Assembly: GCF_014851915.1 (NCBI RefSeq)
Contig: NZ_JACVAP010000001.1
Span: 992,001 to 1,056,000, forward strand
Direction: 5' to 3'
Source of the DNA: Xanthomonas sp. XNM01
GTDB taxonomy: Bacteria; Pseudomonadota; Gammaproteobacteria; Xanthomonadales; Xanthomonadaceae
DNA: 64,000 nt
Shown here: positions 10,465-19,627 of the stretch, in pieces
How the letters are laid out: each line of letters opens with the position of its first letter
Numbering within the stretch: position 1 is the first letter of the stretch
Notes under the pieces: model-generated
Database searches by the model: none
What the model saw: the letters and a program-made list of their open reading frames with translations, nothing else
Told to the model about the DNA's origin: nothing
Translations under genes and position numbers: made by a program

Positions 10465-10487
10465 GATTCGGGGCTTCCGTCATCGAA

Positions 10488-10524
10488 CCGCCGCCCGCCC
10501 GCGGATGCGCGGGGTGGGCGGCGG
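10488..10524. other. Strong stem-loop between cyoA and cyoB
   Basis: Nine base pairs (10488-10496 with 10516-10524), a small internal bulge and six more pairs (10498-10503 with 10508-10513) close a GATG loop. Nothing T-rich follows on either strand, so it is not a classical terminator. It lies wholly inside the 69-bp intercistronic gap and would form in the leftward cyo transcript, where it could protect the cyoA message or mark a processing site. Confidence 0.6.
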
Positions 10525-10533
10525 CGTGCGCGC

Positions 10534-11592
10534 TCAGGGGGCGGAGCGGGAGAGAGTGGTGGCCAGGCCGGGCGCAGGCGCGTCGTCGACGGCGCACATC
10601 GCGGACTGCACGTACATGCGGCCACGCAGGTCGCCGGTGCGGCGCGCTTCGAGTCCTTCCACGCCGGTGCGGCCCGAGCCGTTGCCGGCGTCGATGGCCA
10701 TCATCTCGTGCATGCACATGCGGCGCGGATCGACGCAGCGGTTGAGGATCGCGTCGTACAGGCCGTTGCCGACGCTGGCGTAGTAGCGCACCGGCTCGGC
10801 TTCGCTGGGCTTCTCCAGCTGCTGGTAGCCCTCGCGCTCCAGCGCGCCACCCTCGGCGCGGACCTTCTCCACCCAGGCGTCGAAGCCGGCCTGGTCCAGG
10901 CCGTGGAAGGCGAAGCGCATCTTGGAGAAGCCGGCGCCGCTGTAGTTGGCCGAGAAGCCTTCCCACTCGCCCGGCGAGTTGATCACCGCGTTGAGCTGGG
11001 TCTCCATGCCCGGCATCGCGTAGATCATGCCGGCCAGGGCGGGCACGTAGAACGCATTCATCACGGTGGAAGCGGTGATCTTGAAGCGGATCGGGCGGTC
11101 CACCGGCGCGGCCAGTTCGTTGACCGTGGCGATGCCCTGTTCCGGGTACAGGAACAGCCACTTCCAGTCCAGTGCCACGACCTCGACCACCAGCGGCTCC
11201 ACGCCCTCGGGGATCTCGCGGGCGGCGTCGATCCGGTCGAGCGGACGGTAGGGGTCCAGCTTGTGGGTGCTCACCCAGGTGATCGCGCCCAGGGCGAGGA
11301 TGATCGCCAGCGGGGCGGCCCAGATCACCAGCTCCAGCTGGGTCGAGTGGTCCCAGTCCGGCTTGTAGGTGGCCTTGGTGTTCGATGCCCGGTAGCGCCA
11401 GGCGAAGAACAGGGTCAGGAAGATCACCGGGACGATGATCAGCAGCATCAGGATCGTCGAGATGATGATCAGATCGCCCTGCTGCCTGGCGATGTCGCCG
11501 GGCGCGTTCAGCAGGATCGTGTTGCAGCCGGCCAATGGAATCGCCAATGCGGCGGCCATGAGCAGGCGGCTCAAGTGCTTGAGAGTAGACAT
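10534..11592 (-). CDS. cyoA: Cytochrome bo3 ubiquinol oxidase subunit II
   Basis: A 352-residue lipoprotein subunit. The signal peptide ends in a lipobox (PLAGC, lipidated C23). Two transmembrane helices and a cupredoxin-like periplasmic domain with DWKWLFLYPEQGIATVNEL follow. As in quinol oxidases, the CuA ligands of cytochrome c oxidases are absent. The C-terminus after about residue 270 (CVDPRRMCMHEMMAID) is the extended quinol-oxidase tail. It is the first gene of the operon; no strong Shine-Dalgarno is visible before its ATG. Confidence 0.95.
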   Translation of the reverse strand: MSTLKHLSRLLMAAALAIPLAGCNTILLNAPGDIARQQGDLIIISTILMLLIIVPVIFLTLFFAWRYRASNTKATYKPDWDHSTQLELVIWAAPLAIILALGAITWVSTHKLDPYRPLDRIDAAREIPEGVEPLVVEVVALDWKWLFLYPEQGIATVNELAAPVDRPIRFKITASTVMNAFYVPALAGMIYAMPGMETQLNAVINSPGEWEGFSANYSGAGFSKMRFAFHGLDQAGFDAWVEKVRAEGGALEREGYQQLEKPSEAEPVRYYASVGNGLYDAILNRCVDPRRMCMHEMMAIDAGNGSGRTGVEGLEARRTGDLRGRMYVQSAMCAVDDAPAPGLATTLSRSAP

Positions 11593-11676
11593 CGGGGCTG
11601 GGGGCTTTGGAGGGGCTGCCGCGTCGCCGCGGCAATGCGGAATTTTACGGGACGCGGCCCGGGGGAGGGAGTGGAC

Positions 11677-11715
11677 GATTTGTCCTATGGTGTTTCGGGT
11701 GGATCTGTCCTATGG
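11677..11715. promoter_or_regulatory. Tandem 14-bp repeat upstream of cyoA
   Basis: GATTTGTCCTATGG (11677-11690) and GATCTGTCCTATGG (11702-11715) are direct repeats differing at one base and spaced 25 bp, start to start. They lie 85-123 bp upstream of cyoA and about 130-168 bp upstream of the rightward permease gene. A possible -10 (TAAAAT on the minus strand, near 11642-11648) lies between the repeats and cyoA. The phasing suggests two binding sites for one regulator. The protein is unknown; RegA is a candidate only by proximity. Confidence 0.45.
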
Positions 11716-11844
11716 CATTTCCGTGCGACTGGTGGGATGCTGCGATCGCAGTCCGCAGTCCTTCGCGTGGCGCTCTCCACCCGCGCTTCGCGGTGACTTC
11801 GGCATCCTGCCCCCATCCACGCAGCCTGTCCAGCAAGGATGTCA

Positions 11845-13176
11845 ATGAGCGCAACAGCTTCAGCAACGAACCACACCGTCTCCGTTCACGGTGAGAATTC
11901 CAGCACCCACCACGAGGTGGCGCCCGGCGAGATCGCGGTCGGCGTCGTGATCGGGCGCGCCTCCGAGTACTTCGACTTCTTCGTCTACGGCATCGCCTCG
12001 GCGGTGGTGTTCCCGACGGTGTTCTTCCCGTTCGCCGATCGCCTGCAGGGCACCCTGATGGCGTTCGCGGTCTTCGCGCTCGCCTTCATCTCGCGCCCGC
12101 TGGGCACCATCCTGTTCATGTGGATCCAGGACCGCTGGGGCCGCGGGGTCAAGCTGACCGCCGCGCTGTTCCTGCTGGGCACCTCGACCGCCGGCATCGC
12201 CTTCCTGCCCGGCTACGCGGCGCTGGGCACCGCGGCGATCGTGCTGCTGGCCCTGTTCCGCCTGTCGCAGGGCGTGGCCCTGGGCGGTTCCTGGGACGGC
12301 CTGCCGTCCCTGCTGGCGCTGAATGCGCCCAAGCACAAGCGCGGCTGGTACGCGATGCTCGGCCAGCTCGGCGCCCCGGTCGGTTTCATCGTGGCCGGCG
12401 CGCTGTTCGCCTTCCTCCTGTCCAACCTGTCCAGCGACGACTTCTATGCCTGGGGCTGGCGCTATCCGTTCTTCGCGGCGTTCGCGCTGAACGTGGTCGC
12501 GCTGTTCGCGCGCCTGCGTCTGGTCGTGACCCACGAGTACGAGGCCCAGATGGGCGAGCGCGAACTGGCGCCGACGCCGGTCGGCGAGCTCTTCTCGGAA
12601 AAGGGCCGGCACGTGGTCATCGGTGCGTTCGCGGCCCTGGCCAGCTACGCGCTGTTCCACATCGTCACCATCTTCCCGCTGTCCTGGATCCTGCTGTATT
12701 CCGAGCAGCCGCTGGATGGATTCCTGTGGGTGCAGGTACTCGGCGCCTTCCTGGCGGTTGGTGGCGTGATTGCCTCCGGCCTGCTGGCCGACCGGTTCGG
12801 CCGGGTGCGCACGCTGGGGGCGTTCGCGGTGCTGATCGCACTGTTCAGCTTCGTCGCCCCTTTCCTGATGGATGGCGGCAATGCCGGGCAGGACGCATTC
12901 ATCCTGATCGGCTTCGTCCTGCTCGGCCTGTCGTACGGCCAGGCCTCGGGCGCGCTGACCCGCAACTTCGGCTCGCGCTACCGTTACACCGGCGCTGCGC
13001 TGACCTCCGACCTGGCCTGGCTGATCGGCGCGGCCTTCGCCCCGCTGGTGGCGCTGTGGCTGAGTGCCCATTTCGGGCTGGTGTACGTGGGCGCCTACCT
13101 GCTGTCGGGCGCGGTCTGCACGCTGCTGGCACTGGGCACCAACCGCTGGCTGACCCAGCGCACCGCCCAGGTCTGA
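11845..13176 (+). CDS. MHS-family MFS transporter (metabolite:H+ symporter)
   Basis: A 443-residue permease with 12 hydrophobic segments. VIGRASEYFDFFVYGIASAVVF at the first helix, the loop DRWGRGVK, and RLSQGVALGGSWDGLPSLL are characteristic of the ProP/KgtP/ShiA-type MHS subfamily that imports carboxylates or zwitterions with protons. The start at 11845 was preferred over the in-frame ATG at 11839 because AAGG lies six bases before it. The substrate cannot be told from sequence. Confidence 0.85.
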   Translation: MSATASATNHTVSVHGENSSTHHEVAPGEIAVGVVIGRASEYFDFFVYGIASAVVFPTVFFPFADRLQGTLMAFAVFALAFISRPLGTILFMWIQDRWGRGVKLTAALFLLGTSTAGIAFLPGYAALGTAAIVLLALFRLSQGVALGGSWDGLPSLLALNAPKHKRGWYAMLGQLGAPVGFIVAGALFAFLLSNLSSDDFYAWGWRYPFFAAFALNVVALFARLRLVVTHEYEAQMGERELAPTPVGELFSEKGRHVVIGAFAALASYALFHIVTIFPLSWILLYSEQPLDGFLWVQVLGAFLAVGGVIASGLLADRFGRVRTLGAFAVLIALFSFVAPFLMDGGNAGQDAFILIGFVLLGLSYGQASGALTRNFGSRYRYTGAALTSDLAWLIGAAFAPLVALWLSAHFGLVYVGAYLLSGAVCTLLALGTNRWLTQRTAQV

Positions 13177-13229
13177 TCCGGGCGGATGCTGCAATCGTCA
13201 TGCGCCCGCCGGTGAGGGGGGGCATCTTC

Positions 13230-13260
13230 CGGAACGGGCGGCCGATGGCCGCCCGTTCCG
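13230..13260. terminator. Terminator-like inverted repeat after the MHS permease
   Basis: A 14-bp perfect stem (13230-13243 with 13247-13260) surrounds a GAT loop, 53 bases after the permease stop. No T tract follows, so termination would be weak or the hairpin may stabilise the mRNA end. Confidence 0.5.
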
Positions 13261-13344
13261 CGTTGTGGGGTGGCCGGCCGGCGCCTTGTTGCCCCGGCAG
13301 GGCGCGGTCAGAATGGCCGGTTTCCACCGTTGCGTCAGGCTGTC

Positions 13345-13623
13345 ATGCAGGACCCGATCTCCCAGGCCGTCGATCTCGCCGAGCCGGCCGAACTCAAGCG
13401 CATCCGCTGGCGCTGCCGGCGCGGCATGCGCGAGCTCGACCAGCTGTTCGAGCGCTATCTGGCGCGACTGTATCCGCAGGCCTCCGAGGCGCAGCGGGTG
13501 GTTTTCCTACGGTTGCTGGAATGCGAGGACGATAAGTTGTGGCGCTGGTTCATGGGCTACGAGGCCTGTCCCGATGCCGAACTCGCCGCCCTCATCGCCG
13601 ATATCCGCGCCCTGCCGGCTTGA
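13345..13623 (+). CDS. sdhE: FAD assembly factor SdhE
   Basis: A 92-residue protein of the SdhE/YgfY family, which promotes covalent flavinylation of SdhA. The signature [16 protein letters not shown] (with the conserved RGxxE) is followed by [15 protein letters not shown], the usual continuation. The ATG at 13345 gives family length. Its 3' end overlaps the ygfX-like gene, the same pairing seen in enterobacteria. It is separated from sdhCDAB by ~9 kb but is predicted to act on SdhA from that operon. Confidence 0.93.
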   Translation: MQDPISQAVDLAEPAELKRIRWRCRRGMRELDQLFERYLARLYPQASEAQRVVFLRLLECEDDKLWRWFMGYEACPDAELAALIADIRALPA

Positions 13624-14026
13624 GTGGCGTCCGTCGCGCTGGCTGGGCGCGATCCTCCTGTCGTTGAGCGTGCTGGCTCCGCTGTCGGTGCTGGCTTCCG
13701 GGCTGCCGCGCGCAGCCGCGTGGCCACTGGCAGCGGCGGTGGGCGTGGGTGGCCTGTACCGCTGGCGGGTCGAGCGCGCACGTCCACCGGCGGTGCTGGT
13801 GCTGCCGCCCGGCGCACAGCCGGCTACCTTTGATGGGATCGAACTGCGCGATGTCGCGCTGGCCTGGCGCGGACGTCTGGCCTTTGTCGTGATGCGGACG
13901 CGGGAGGGGCGGCGCACCCGTCGCGTATGGTGGCCGGACACGCTGCCGGCCGCGTCGAGGCGTGAACTGCGGCTGGCCGTGCGGGCCCGGCAGGCTTCGC
14001 GGCCGCCGCCGCCGGTGGCACCATAG
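13574..14026 (+). CDS. YgfX/CptA-like membrane protein
   Basis: A frame of up to 150 residues overlapping the end of sdhE by 50 bases. The region resembling the family begins at [18 protein letters not shown], spans two hydrophobic helices, and ends with a soluble segment ([20 protein letters not shown] and then RRELRLAVR). That layout is like E. coli YgfX (CptA), encoded next to sdhE. The true start is uncertain: the first ATG lies inside sdhE, and the residues before LEWRP do not look conserved, so a non-standard start near the sdhE stop is possible. Confidence 0.7.
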   Translation: MPNSPPSSPISAPCRLEWRPSRWLGAILLSLSVLAPLSVLASGLPRAAAWPLAAAVGVGGLYRWRVERARPPAVLVLPPGAQPATFDGIELRDVALAWRGRLAFVVMRTREGRRTRRVWWPDTLPAASRRELRLAVRARQASRPPPPVAP

Positions 14027-14084
14027 GCGACCGTTCCAAGGCCCCCTCCGGCGCCTGGCGCAGCGAGGATCCGCAAAGGACCGC

Positions 14085-15326
14085 ATGTTCAGACCCGTCC
14101 CCGTGGCCATCGGCCTGCGTTACCTGCGCGCGAAGCGGCGCAACGGCTTCATCTCCTTCATTTCGCTGGCCTCGATCCTGGGCATCGCCCTGGGTGTGAC
14201 CGTGCTGATCACCACCCTGGCGGTGATGAGCGGGTTCCAGAAGGAGATCCGCGACCGCCTGCTGCAGATGACCGCGCACGCCACCGTGGTGGCCGATGGC
14301 GAGCCGATGAAGGAATGGCCGCAGGCGCTGGAGATCGCCAAGCGCGACCCGCGCGTTGCCGGCGCCGCGCCCTACGTCGAGACCGAGGCGCTGATCTCCG
14401 GCCCACGCCGGCAGCCGGGCATGGTCCGTGGCGTCGATCCGGCGCTGGAGGACGAGGTGTCGGTGCTGTCGCAGAAGATGAAGCGCGGCAGCGCCGATTC
14501 GCTGACCGAAGGCTCGTTCAACATCCTGCTCGGCCAGGAACTGGCGCTGTGGCTGGGCGTGGACGAGGGCGACACCGTGCTGGTGATGCTGCCCGAGTTC
14601 CAGGGCACCCCGATCGGCGGCGTGCCGAGGACCAAGCGCTTCACCGTCAGCGGGACCTTCGAGGCCGGCTACAACGAGATCGACCGCGGCCTGGCGGTGG
14701 TCAACATGGCCGACATGCAGCGCGTGCTGCGCATGGACGGCGCCACCGGCGTGCGCCTGAAGCTGCACGACATGGACCAGGCGGCAACCGTGGCGCGCGA
14801 CCTGGCGCTGCAGCTGCCGGGTTTCTACCGGGTCAGCGACTGGACCCGCGAGAACGCCAACCTCTACCACTCGCTGAAGATGGAGAAGACGGTGATGGGC
14901 ATCCTGCTGTCGCTGATCATCGCGATGGGCGCGTTCAACCTGGTGTCCTCGCAGGTGATGCTGGTCACCGACAAGCAGGCCGACATCGCGATCCTGCGCA
15001 CGCTGGGCCTGACGCCGGGCGGAGTGATGCAGGTGTTCATGGTCCAGGGCAGCCTGATCGGCCTGATGGGCACGGTGTTCGGCGTGATCGGCGGCATCAC
15101 CCTGACCCTGAACCTGGAGCGGATCCTGGACGGCATCGAATCGCTGTTCAACGTGACCCTGCTGCCGGAGGACGTCTACTACATCACCGGCCTGCCGACC
15201 GACATGCAGACCGGCGACGTGGTCGTGATCACCGTGATCGCGCTGGTCATGAGTTTCCTCGCCACGCTGTACCCGGCCTGGCGTGCGGCACGGACCCAGC
15301 CCGCGGAGGCGCTGCGCTATGAATGA
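14085..15326 (+). CDS. Lipoprotein-releasing ABC transporter permease LolC/LolE
   Basis: A 413-residue permease with one N-terminal helix ([19 protein letters not shown]), a large periplasmic domain and three C-terminal helices (FtsX/MacB fold). [19 protein letters not shown] at the N-terminus and [18 protein letters not shown] before the second helix are LolC/E signatures. An AAAGGA site precedes the ATG. With LolD it extracts lipoproteins from the inner membrane. Only one LolC/E-type gene is present, as in species with a LolF-like homodimer, so C versus E is not decided. Confidence 0.92.
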   Translation: MFRPVPVAIGLRYLRAKRRNGFISFISLASILGIALGVTVLITTLAVMSGFQKEIRDRLLQMTAHATVVADGEPMKEWPQALEIAKRDPRVAGAAPYVETEALISGPRRQPGMVRGVDPALEDEVSVLSQKMKRGSADSLTEGSFNILLGQELALWLGVDEGDTVLVMLPEFQGTPIGGVPRTKRFTVSGTFEAGYNEIDRGLAVVNMADMQRVLRMDGATGVRLKLHDMDQAATVARDLALQLPGFYRVSDWTRENANLYHSLKMEKTVMGILLSLIIAMGAFNLVSSQVMLVTDKQADIAILRTLGLTPGGVMQVFMVQGSLIGLMGTVFGVIGGITLTLNLERILDGIESLFNVTLLPEDVYYITGLPTDMQTGDVVVITVIALVMSFLATLYPAWRAARTQPAEALRYE

Positions 15327-16026
15327 GAACATCGAAGCGCTGCGTGCCGAGGCGCTGGGCAAGACCTACGCCGAGGGCAGCCTGAAAACCCACGTGTTTT
15401 CCGGGCTGGACCTGCGGGTGCAGGCCGGCGAGACCGTGGCCATCGTCGGCGCGTCCGGCGCCGGCAAGAGCACGCTGCTGCATCTGCTGGGCGGGCTGGA
15501 TACGCCCAGCTCGGGCGAGGTCTACGTGGCCGGGCAGCAGATGTCGACCCTGTCCGACGGCGAGCGCGGCCGGCTGCGCAACCGGGCGCTGGGCTTCGTC
15601 TACCAGTTCCATCACCTGCTGCCGGAGTTCACCGCGCTCGAGAACGTGATGATGCCGGTGCTGCTGGGCGGCAACGCCGTCGCCGATGCGGCCGGTCGTG
15701 CGCGCAGCCTGCTGGAGGCGGTCGGCCTGGGCCATCGGCTGGAGCACAAGCCCGGTGAGCTGTCCGGCGGTGAGCGCCAGCGTGCCGCGGTGGCGCGCGC
15801 GCTGGTCAACCAGCCGGCCTGCGTCCTCGGCGACGAGCCGACCGGCAACCTGGACGAGAAGACCGCCGCGACCGTGTTCGGCCTGATGCTGGAGCTCAAC
15901 CGGGCCCAGCGCACCAGCCTGGTGATGGTCACCCACGACCGCCGTCTGGCGCGGCGCCTGGACCGGGTGCTGGAGCTGCACGAAGGCAGGCTGCGCGAGG
16001 TCGCGCCGCAGGATCTCGCCAGCTGA
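15319..16026 (+). CDS. lolD: Lipoprotein-releasing ABC transporter ATPase LolD
   Basis: A 235-residue ATPase. Walker A is GASGAGKST, the Q-loop falls in [21 protein letters not shown], the signature is [15 protein letters not shown] and Walker B is [12 protein letters not shown]. The FHHLLPEF segment is typical of LolD. The start at 15319 overlaps the LolC/E stop by eight bases and follows GGAGG; a longer in-frame start lies inside the permease gene. It powers lipoprotein release to LolA. Confidence 0.94.
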   Translation: MNENIEALRAEALGKTYAEGSLKTHVFSGLDLRVQAGETVAIVGASGAGKSTLLHLLGGLDTPSSGEVYVAGQQMSTLSDGERGRLRNRALGFVYQFHHLLPEFTALENVMMPVLLGGNAVADAAGRARSLLEAVGLGHRLEHKPGELSGGERQRAAVARALVNQPACVLGDEPTGNLDEKTAATVFGLMLELNRAQRTSLVMVTHDRRLARRLDRVLELHEGRLREVAPQDLAS

Positions 16027-16485
16027 TCCAGGCCGATCCGCCTGGATGCGTCCTGCGGATTTCACCTGGATGGCCGCGATTGCGGCGTGCAGGCCGATGC
16101 CTGGTCGATGCCATCGTGGCGACGCGTGCGACGCGAGCGTTGCCGACGCCGGCCGTCGGGTGAAGCCAGGCAGGCCATCCGAAGCCGGGCCGGCAGCACC
16201 TGCCGCTGCCGACGATGGTGATGGCAGGTGTCGCCAGTAGACGTTCCCGTTGCCCCGCGGCTGCATGCTGCCTATCCCTGATGCGTGCGCTCCAGGGGTG
16301 GCCGCGTGCGTGTCCGTCGAGCCCGCGTGCTTCGGCGAGCCTTCCGGTTCGATCGGCCGGCAGCAGACTAAGTGCCAGCGCCGGTTCCGCGCGCCTGGCC
16401 TGCATGTCCATCAACGCGATTGCGTCAGGCTGTCCGAACGCACAGAGCACTAACGTCGTGGTTGTCGCCCGCAGCGTCGGGAATG
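16027..16485. other. 459-bp gap with no gene seen
   Basis: This stretch lies between the lolD stop and the convergent small membrane protein gene. Short open frames exist, but none has a ribosome binding site or a recognisable product. A short inverted repeat (TCCAGGC / GCCTGGA, about 16026-16045) just after lolD could slow transcription but lacks a T tract. Confidence 0.55.
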
Positions 16486-16680
16486 TCAGTGCATCCGGTG
16501 GGTGGAGGTATCGGCCGGCGCCCTCGCGACCGGCTGCTGCGGCAGCTCGGGCGGCACCGGTGGCATGCGCTGCGCGGGCGGGCGGTTGGCACGGATGCCG
16601 ACGACCACGAGTACCACGGCGAGCGCCGGCACCAGCAGCAGGCCAAGCATGATGATCCAGTGCCAGATGCTGAAACCCAT
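16486..16680 (-). CDS. Small single-helix membrane protein, TatA-like N-terminus
   Basis: A 64-residue product with one transmembrane helix (about 5-28) and a Pro-rich tail. The ATG is preceded by GAGGTGA at good spacing, which supports translation. The first residues MGFSIWHWIIML resemble the start of TatA proteins, but the amphipathic helix and FG hinge of TatA are missing, so a transport role should not be assumed. It is divergent from comEC across a ~300-bp region. No function assigned. Confidence 0.6.
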   Translation of the reverse strand: MGFSIWHWIIMLGLLLVPALAVVLVVVGIRANRPPAQRMPPVPPELPQQPVARAPADTSTHRMH

Positions 16681-16988
16681 CGCTCACCTCGTTTCTTCCG
16701 GAAAGGGGACGCCGCCGGCTTCGCGGCGCGCGTGGCCGGATGCTAGCGCCTCGGCATGTAAGAACATGTCGGTGGGTGACCTCCCGGGTATCGCATGGTC
16801 CTGGCCGGCGCGACCGCCGGGAGTGCGATGGCGGCGACACGGCGTGCATCGGGTGCGATTGCAGGGGAGTGCGACAGCGGGCAGTCCTCCGGTCAGGTCA
16901 GACCCCCGGGTGGTGCGGTACGGGTCGGCGACGCGTACCGCGGAGTTCTCTGACCCCTCGGCGCTGTCTTGCGTGATGCCGGGGCCGG
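16681..16988. promoter_or_regulatory. Divergent intergenic region upstream of comEC
   Basis: 308 bp between the small membrane protein gene (leftward) and comEC (rightward). It must hold both promoters. No clear -10/-35 pair or operator was recognised by eye. Confidence 0.4.
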
Positions 16989-19508
16989 ATGGCGGCATGG
17001 ATGCTGGATGCCTGTTTCCTGCTGGCCTGTCGCCATGTGCTGCGCCGTATCGATCATGCCCACCGGCCTTCTGTCGCAGCCGCGATGGCGGCGGGTTCGC
17101 CTGCCGCTCCGGGGCCGGGTGCTGGCCTGATGGGATGGCCCTCGTCGATCGGTCTGGCTGCGTGGCGCCGCCGATGGCAGTGGATCGGCGACCGTGGCGG
17201 CACTGCGGCCGGGATGCCGGGCCTCGGGATCGCCTGTGCCGGCTTGGCGCTCGCCGGGGTCGTGGCCTGCCTGTTCCTGCCTGTGCTGCCATGGGCGCCA
17301 TGGCGCTGGCTGGCGGTGGGTGTGGGCGCGCTCACGTGGTGGCGCGGTGGCAGGTTCCGGCCCGCCGGTGCGCTGCTGGCCGGCTTCGGCTGGGCGGCGC
17401 TCGCGGCAGGTGCCGCGCTGCAGGACTGGCTGCCGCCTGCCTGGGAAGGGCGCGACGTTGCTCTGGCAGGGCAGGTGGTCGGGCTGCCCGAGCACGAGGC
17501 GCGACGGACGCGGTTCCGGCTGCGGGTCGACGCGGACGGGCCGATGCCGTTGCGTGGGCGCGTGGTGCAGCTGTCCTGGTACGACGACCATGACGCCGAA
17601 GCGCCGGGCGAACGCATGGCGCTGCAGCCGGGGGCGCACTGGGAGCTGCAGGCGCGGCTGCGGGCGCCACGCGGGCTGGTGAACCCGGGGGGCTTCGACG
17701 CGGGGCGGCACGCGCTGGCGCGGAGGATCTCGGCGACCGGCTACGTGCGCGACGCGACGGCCGCGACCGAGCGCGCGCCCGGTGCCGGCATCGACGCCTG
17801 GCGCGATGCGGTGTCCACGCGCATCGAGCGCCAGGTGCCGTCGCCTTCGTCGCGCTTCGTGCAGGCGCTCGCGCTGGGCGACACGCGCGGACTCGACGAC
17901 CGCGACTGGGAGACCCTGCGCGCGGTCGGCCTGACCCACCTGATCGCCATTTCCGGTTTCCATGTCGGCCTGGTCGCCGGCTTCGTGGCCTGGCTGGCGG
18001 TCCTGCTGTGGTGGCTGCTGCCCGGGCTGGGACGCCGGCTGCCGCGTCCACAGGCAGCGGCGATCGCCGCGGTTGTCGGCGCGGTCGGCTACGCGGCCGT
18101 GGCCGGGTTCGAGCTGCCCACCGTGCGCACGGCGCTGATGGTCGCGGCGGTGGCGGCGGCGCGGCTGACCCGGCGGCCGGTGTCGCTGTGGCAGTCGCTG
18201 GCGCTGGCGCTGCTGGCGATCCTGCTGTTCGACCCGCTGGCGGTGCTGCAGGCCGGTTTCTGGCTGAGCTTCGCGGGCGTGGCCTGGCTGGTCTGGTGCC
18301 TGCCGTCGCAGGGACCACGCCGGCTGCTGCGCGACTTCCTCTCCGCCCAGGGCGTGGCCACCCTCGGCCTGCTGCCGCTGACGGCGGTGCTGTTCCACCA
18401 GGCGTCGATCGCCGGGCCGCTGGCCAACCTGCTGGCCATCCCGTGGTGGAGTCTGGTGGTGGTGCCGCTGTGCCTGATCGGCACCGGGCTGGAGGCGCTG
18501 CATGCCGGTCTGGGCGCCTGGGCCTGGCGGGCGGCGACGGCCTGCTTCGACCCGAGCTGGCGCCTGTTCGAATGGATGGCCGGCAGCCGGTTTGCGCTGT
18601 GGTGGCTGCCGGAGGCGCGCACCTATGCGTTGCCGCTGGCGATGGCCGCCGCGTTCTGGCTGCTGCTGCCGCGTGGCCTGCCGGGGCGCTGGCTCGCCGC
18701 CCTGCTGTGGTTGCCGCTGCTGTGGCCGGCGCGCGAACTGCCTGGGCCGGGCGGCGTGGAATTGCAGGTGTTCGATGTCGGACAGGGCCTGTCGGTGCTC
18801 GTGCGCACGCAGCGCCACGCGCTGTTGTACGACGCCGGTCCGGCGGTCCGCGACGGCTGGGATGCCGGCGAGCGCGCGGTGATGCCGGCCCTGCGGGCAC
18901 TGGGCGTGCAGCGCCTGGACCGGATCGTGGTCAGCCACGCGGACATGGACCATGCCGGCGGCCTGCCGGCGGTGCGCGCCGCGAGCGCGGCCGGCGCGGT
19001 GCTGGCCCCGCCCGGTGCCGGCCTGGAGATCGACCGGGCCTGCCGGGCGGGCGAACACTGGCAGTGGGATGGCGTCGTGTTCCGGTTCCTGCATCCGCCG
19101 GAGCACTTCCCCTATCTGCGCAACGAATCCAGCTGCGTGCTGCGGATCGAGACCGCGCATGGCGCGGCGTTGCTGCCCGGCGACATCGGCGAGGTGATCG
19201 AGCAGCGGCTGCTGCGCGCGCCCGAGCTGCTGCGCGCCGACGTCGTGCTGGCGCCGCACCACGGCAGCCGCGGCTCGTCCACGCCCGGCTTCGTCACCGC
19301 CACCGGCGCGCGCCTGGTGCTGGTCGCGGCCGGCCACGACAACCGGTTCGGCCATCCCCGGCCGGAGGTGGTGCAGCGCTGGGAGCGCGCCGGTGCCGAG
19401 GTGCTGCGCACGCCGCAGTCCGGCGCGATCCGGGTCTGGCTCGACGACGGGGAACTGGCGGTGCGGGAACGTCGCGCATGGCGCGGCAGGCTCTGGGACC
19501 GACCATGA
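16989..19508 (+). CDS. comEC: DNA uptake channel ComEC/Rec2
   Basis: Up to 839 residues. An N-terminal membrane region and OB-like DUF4131 part (WPLPPAWEGRDVALAGQVVG area) are followed by the Competence membrane domain containing HLIAISGFHVGLVAGF. A C-terminal metallo-beta-lactamase domain has VSHADMDHAGGLPAV and LAPHHGSRGSSTPGF. ComEC passes single-stranded DNA across the inner membrane in natural transformation. The start is uncertain: ATGs at 16989, 17085 and 17130 are all possible, and the first ~45 residues look poorly conserved. Confidence 0.9.
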   Translation: MAAWMLDACFLLACRHVLRRIDHAHRPSVAAAMAAGSPAAPGPGAGLMGWPSSIGLAAWRRRWQWIGDRGGTAAGMPGLGIACAGLALAGVVACLFLPVLPWAPWRWLAVGVGALTWWRGGRFRPAGALLAGFGWAALAAGAALQDWLPPAWEGRDVALAGQVVGLPEHEARRTRFRLRVDADGPMPLRGRVVQLSWYDDHDAEAPGERMALQPGAHWELQARLRAPRGLVNPGGFDAGRHALARRISATGYVRDATAATERAPGAGIDAWRDAVSTRIERQVPSPSSRFVQALALGDTRGLDDRDWETLRAVGLTHLIAISGFHVGLVAGFVAWLAVLLWWLLPGLGRRLPRPQAAAIAAVVGAVGYAAVAGFELPTVRTALMVAAVAAARLTRRPVSLWQSLALALLAILLFDPLAVLQAGFWLSFAGVAWLVWCLPSQGPRRLLRDFLSAQGVATLGLLPLTAVLFHQASIAGPLANLLAIPWWSLVVVPLCLIGTGLEALHAGLGAWAWRAATACFDPSWRLFEWMAGSRFALWWLPEARTYALPLAMAAAFWLLLPRGLPGRWLAALLWLPLLWPARELPGPGGVELQVFDVGQGLSVLVRTQRHALLYDAGPAVRDGWDAGERAVMPALRALGVQRLDRIVVSHADMDHAGGLPAVRAASAAGAVLAPPGAGLEIDRACRAGEHWQWDGVVFRFLHPPEHFPYLRNESSCVLRIETAHGAALLPGDIGEVIEQRLLRAPELLRADVVLAPHHGSRGSSTPGFVTATGARLVLVAAGHDNRFGHPRPEVVQRWERAGAEVLRTPQSGAIRVWLDDGELAVRERRAWRGRLWDRP

Positions 19509-19627
19509 CGCTCGATCGCGCCGCGCGGTCCCTCATGCCGTCGTCACGGCGTCGGGCTGGCGCCCGGACGGGCTTGCCTTCATCCTAGTGGGTCTGTGGA
19601 AACGGCCCGGTGCCGAGGGTAGGACAC

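Noticed and set aside
16893-19355. An 820-codon minus-strand frame opposite comEC
   Set aside because: ComEC has clear channel and hydrolase motifs; the reverse frame is Gln/Arg/Pro-rich shadow.
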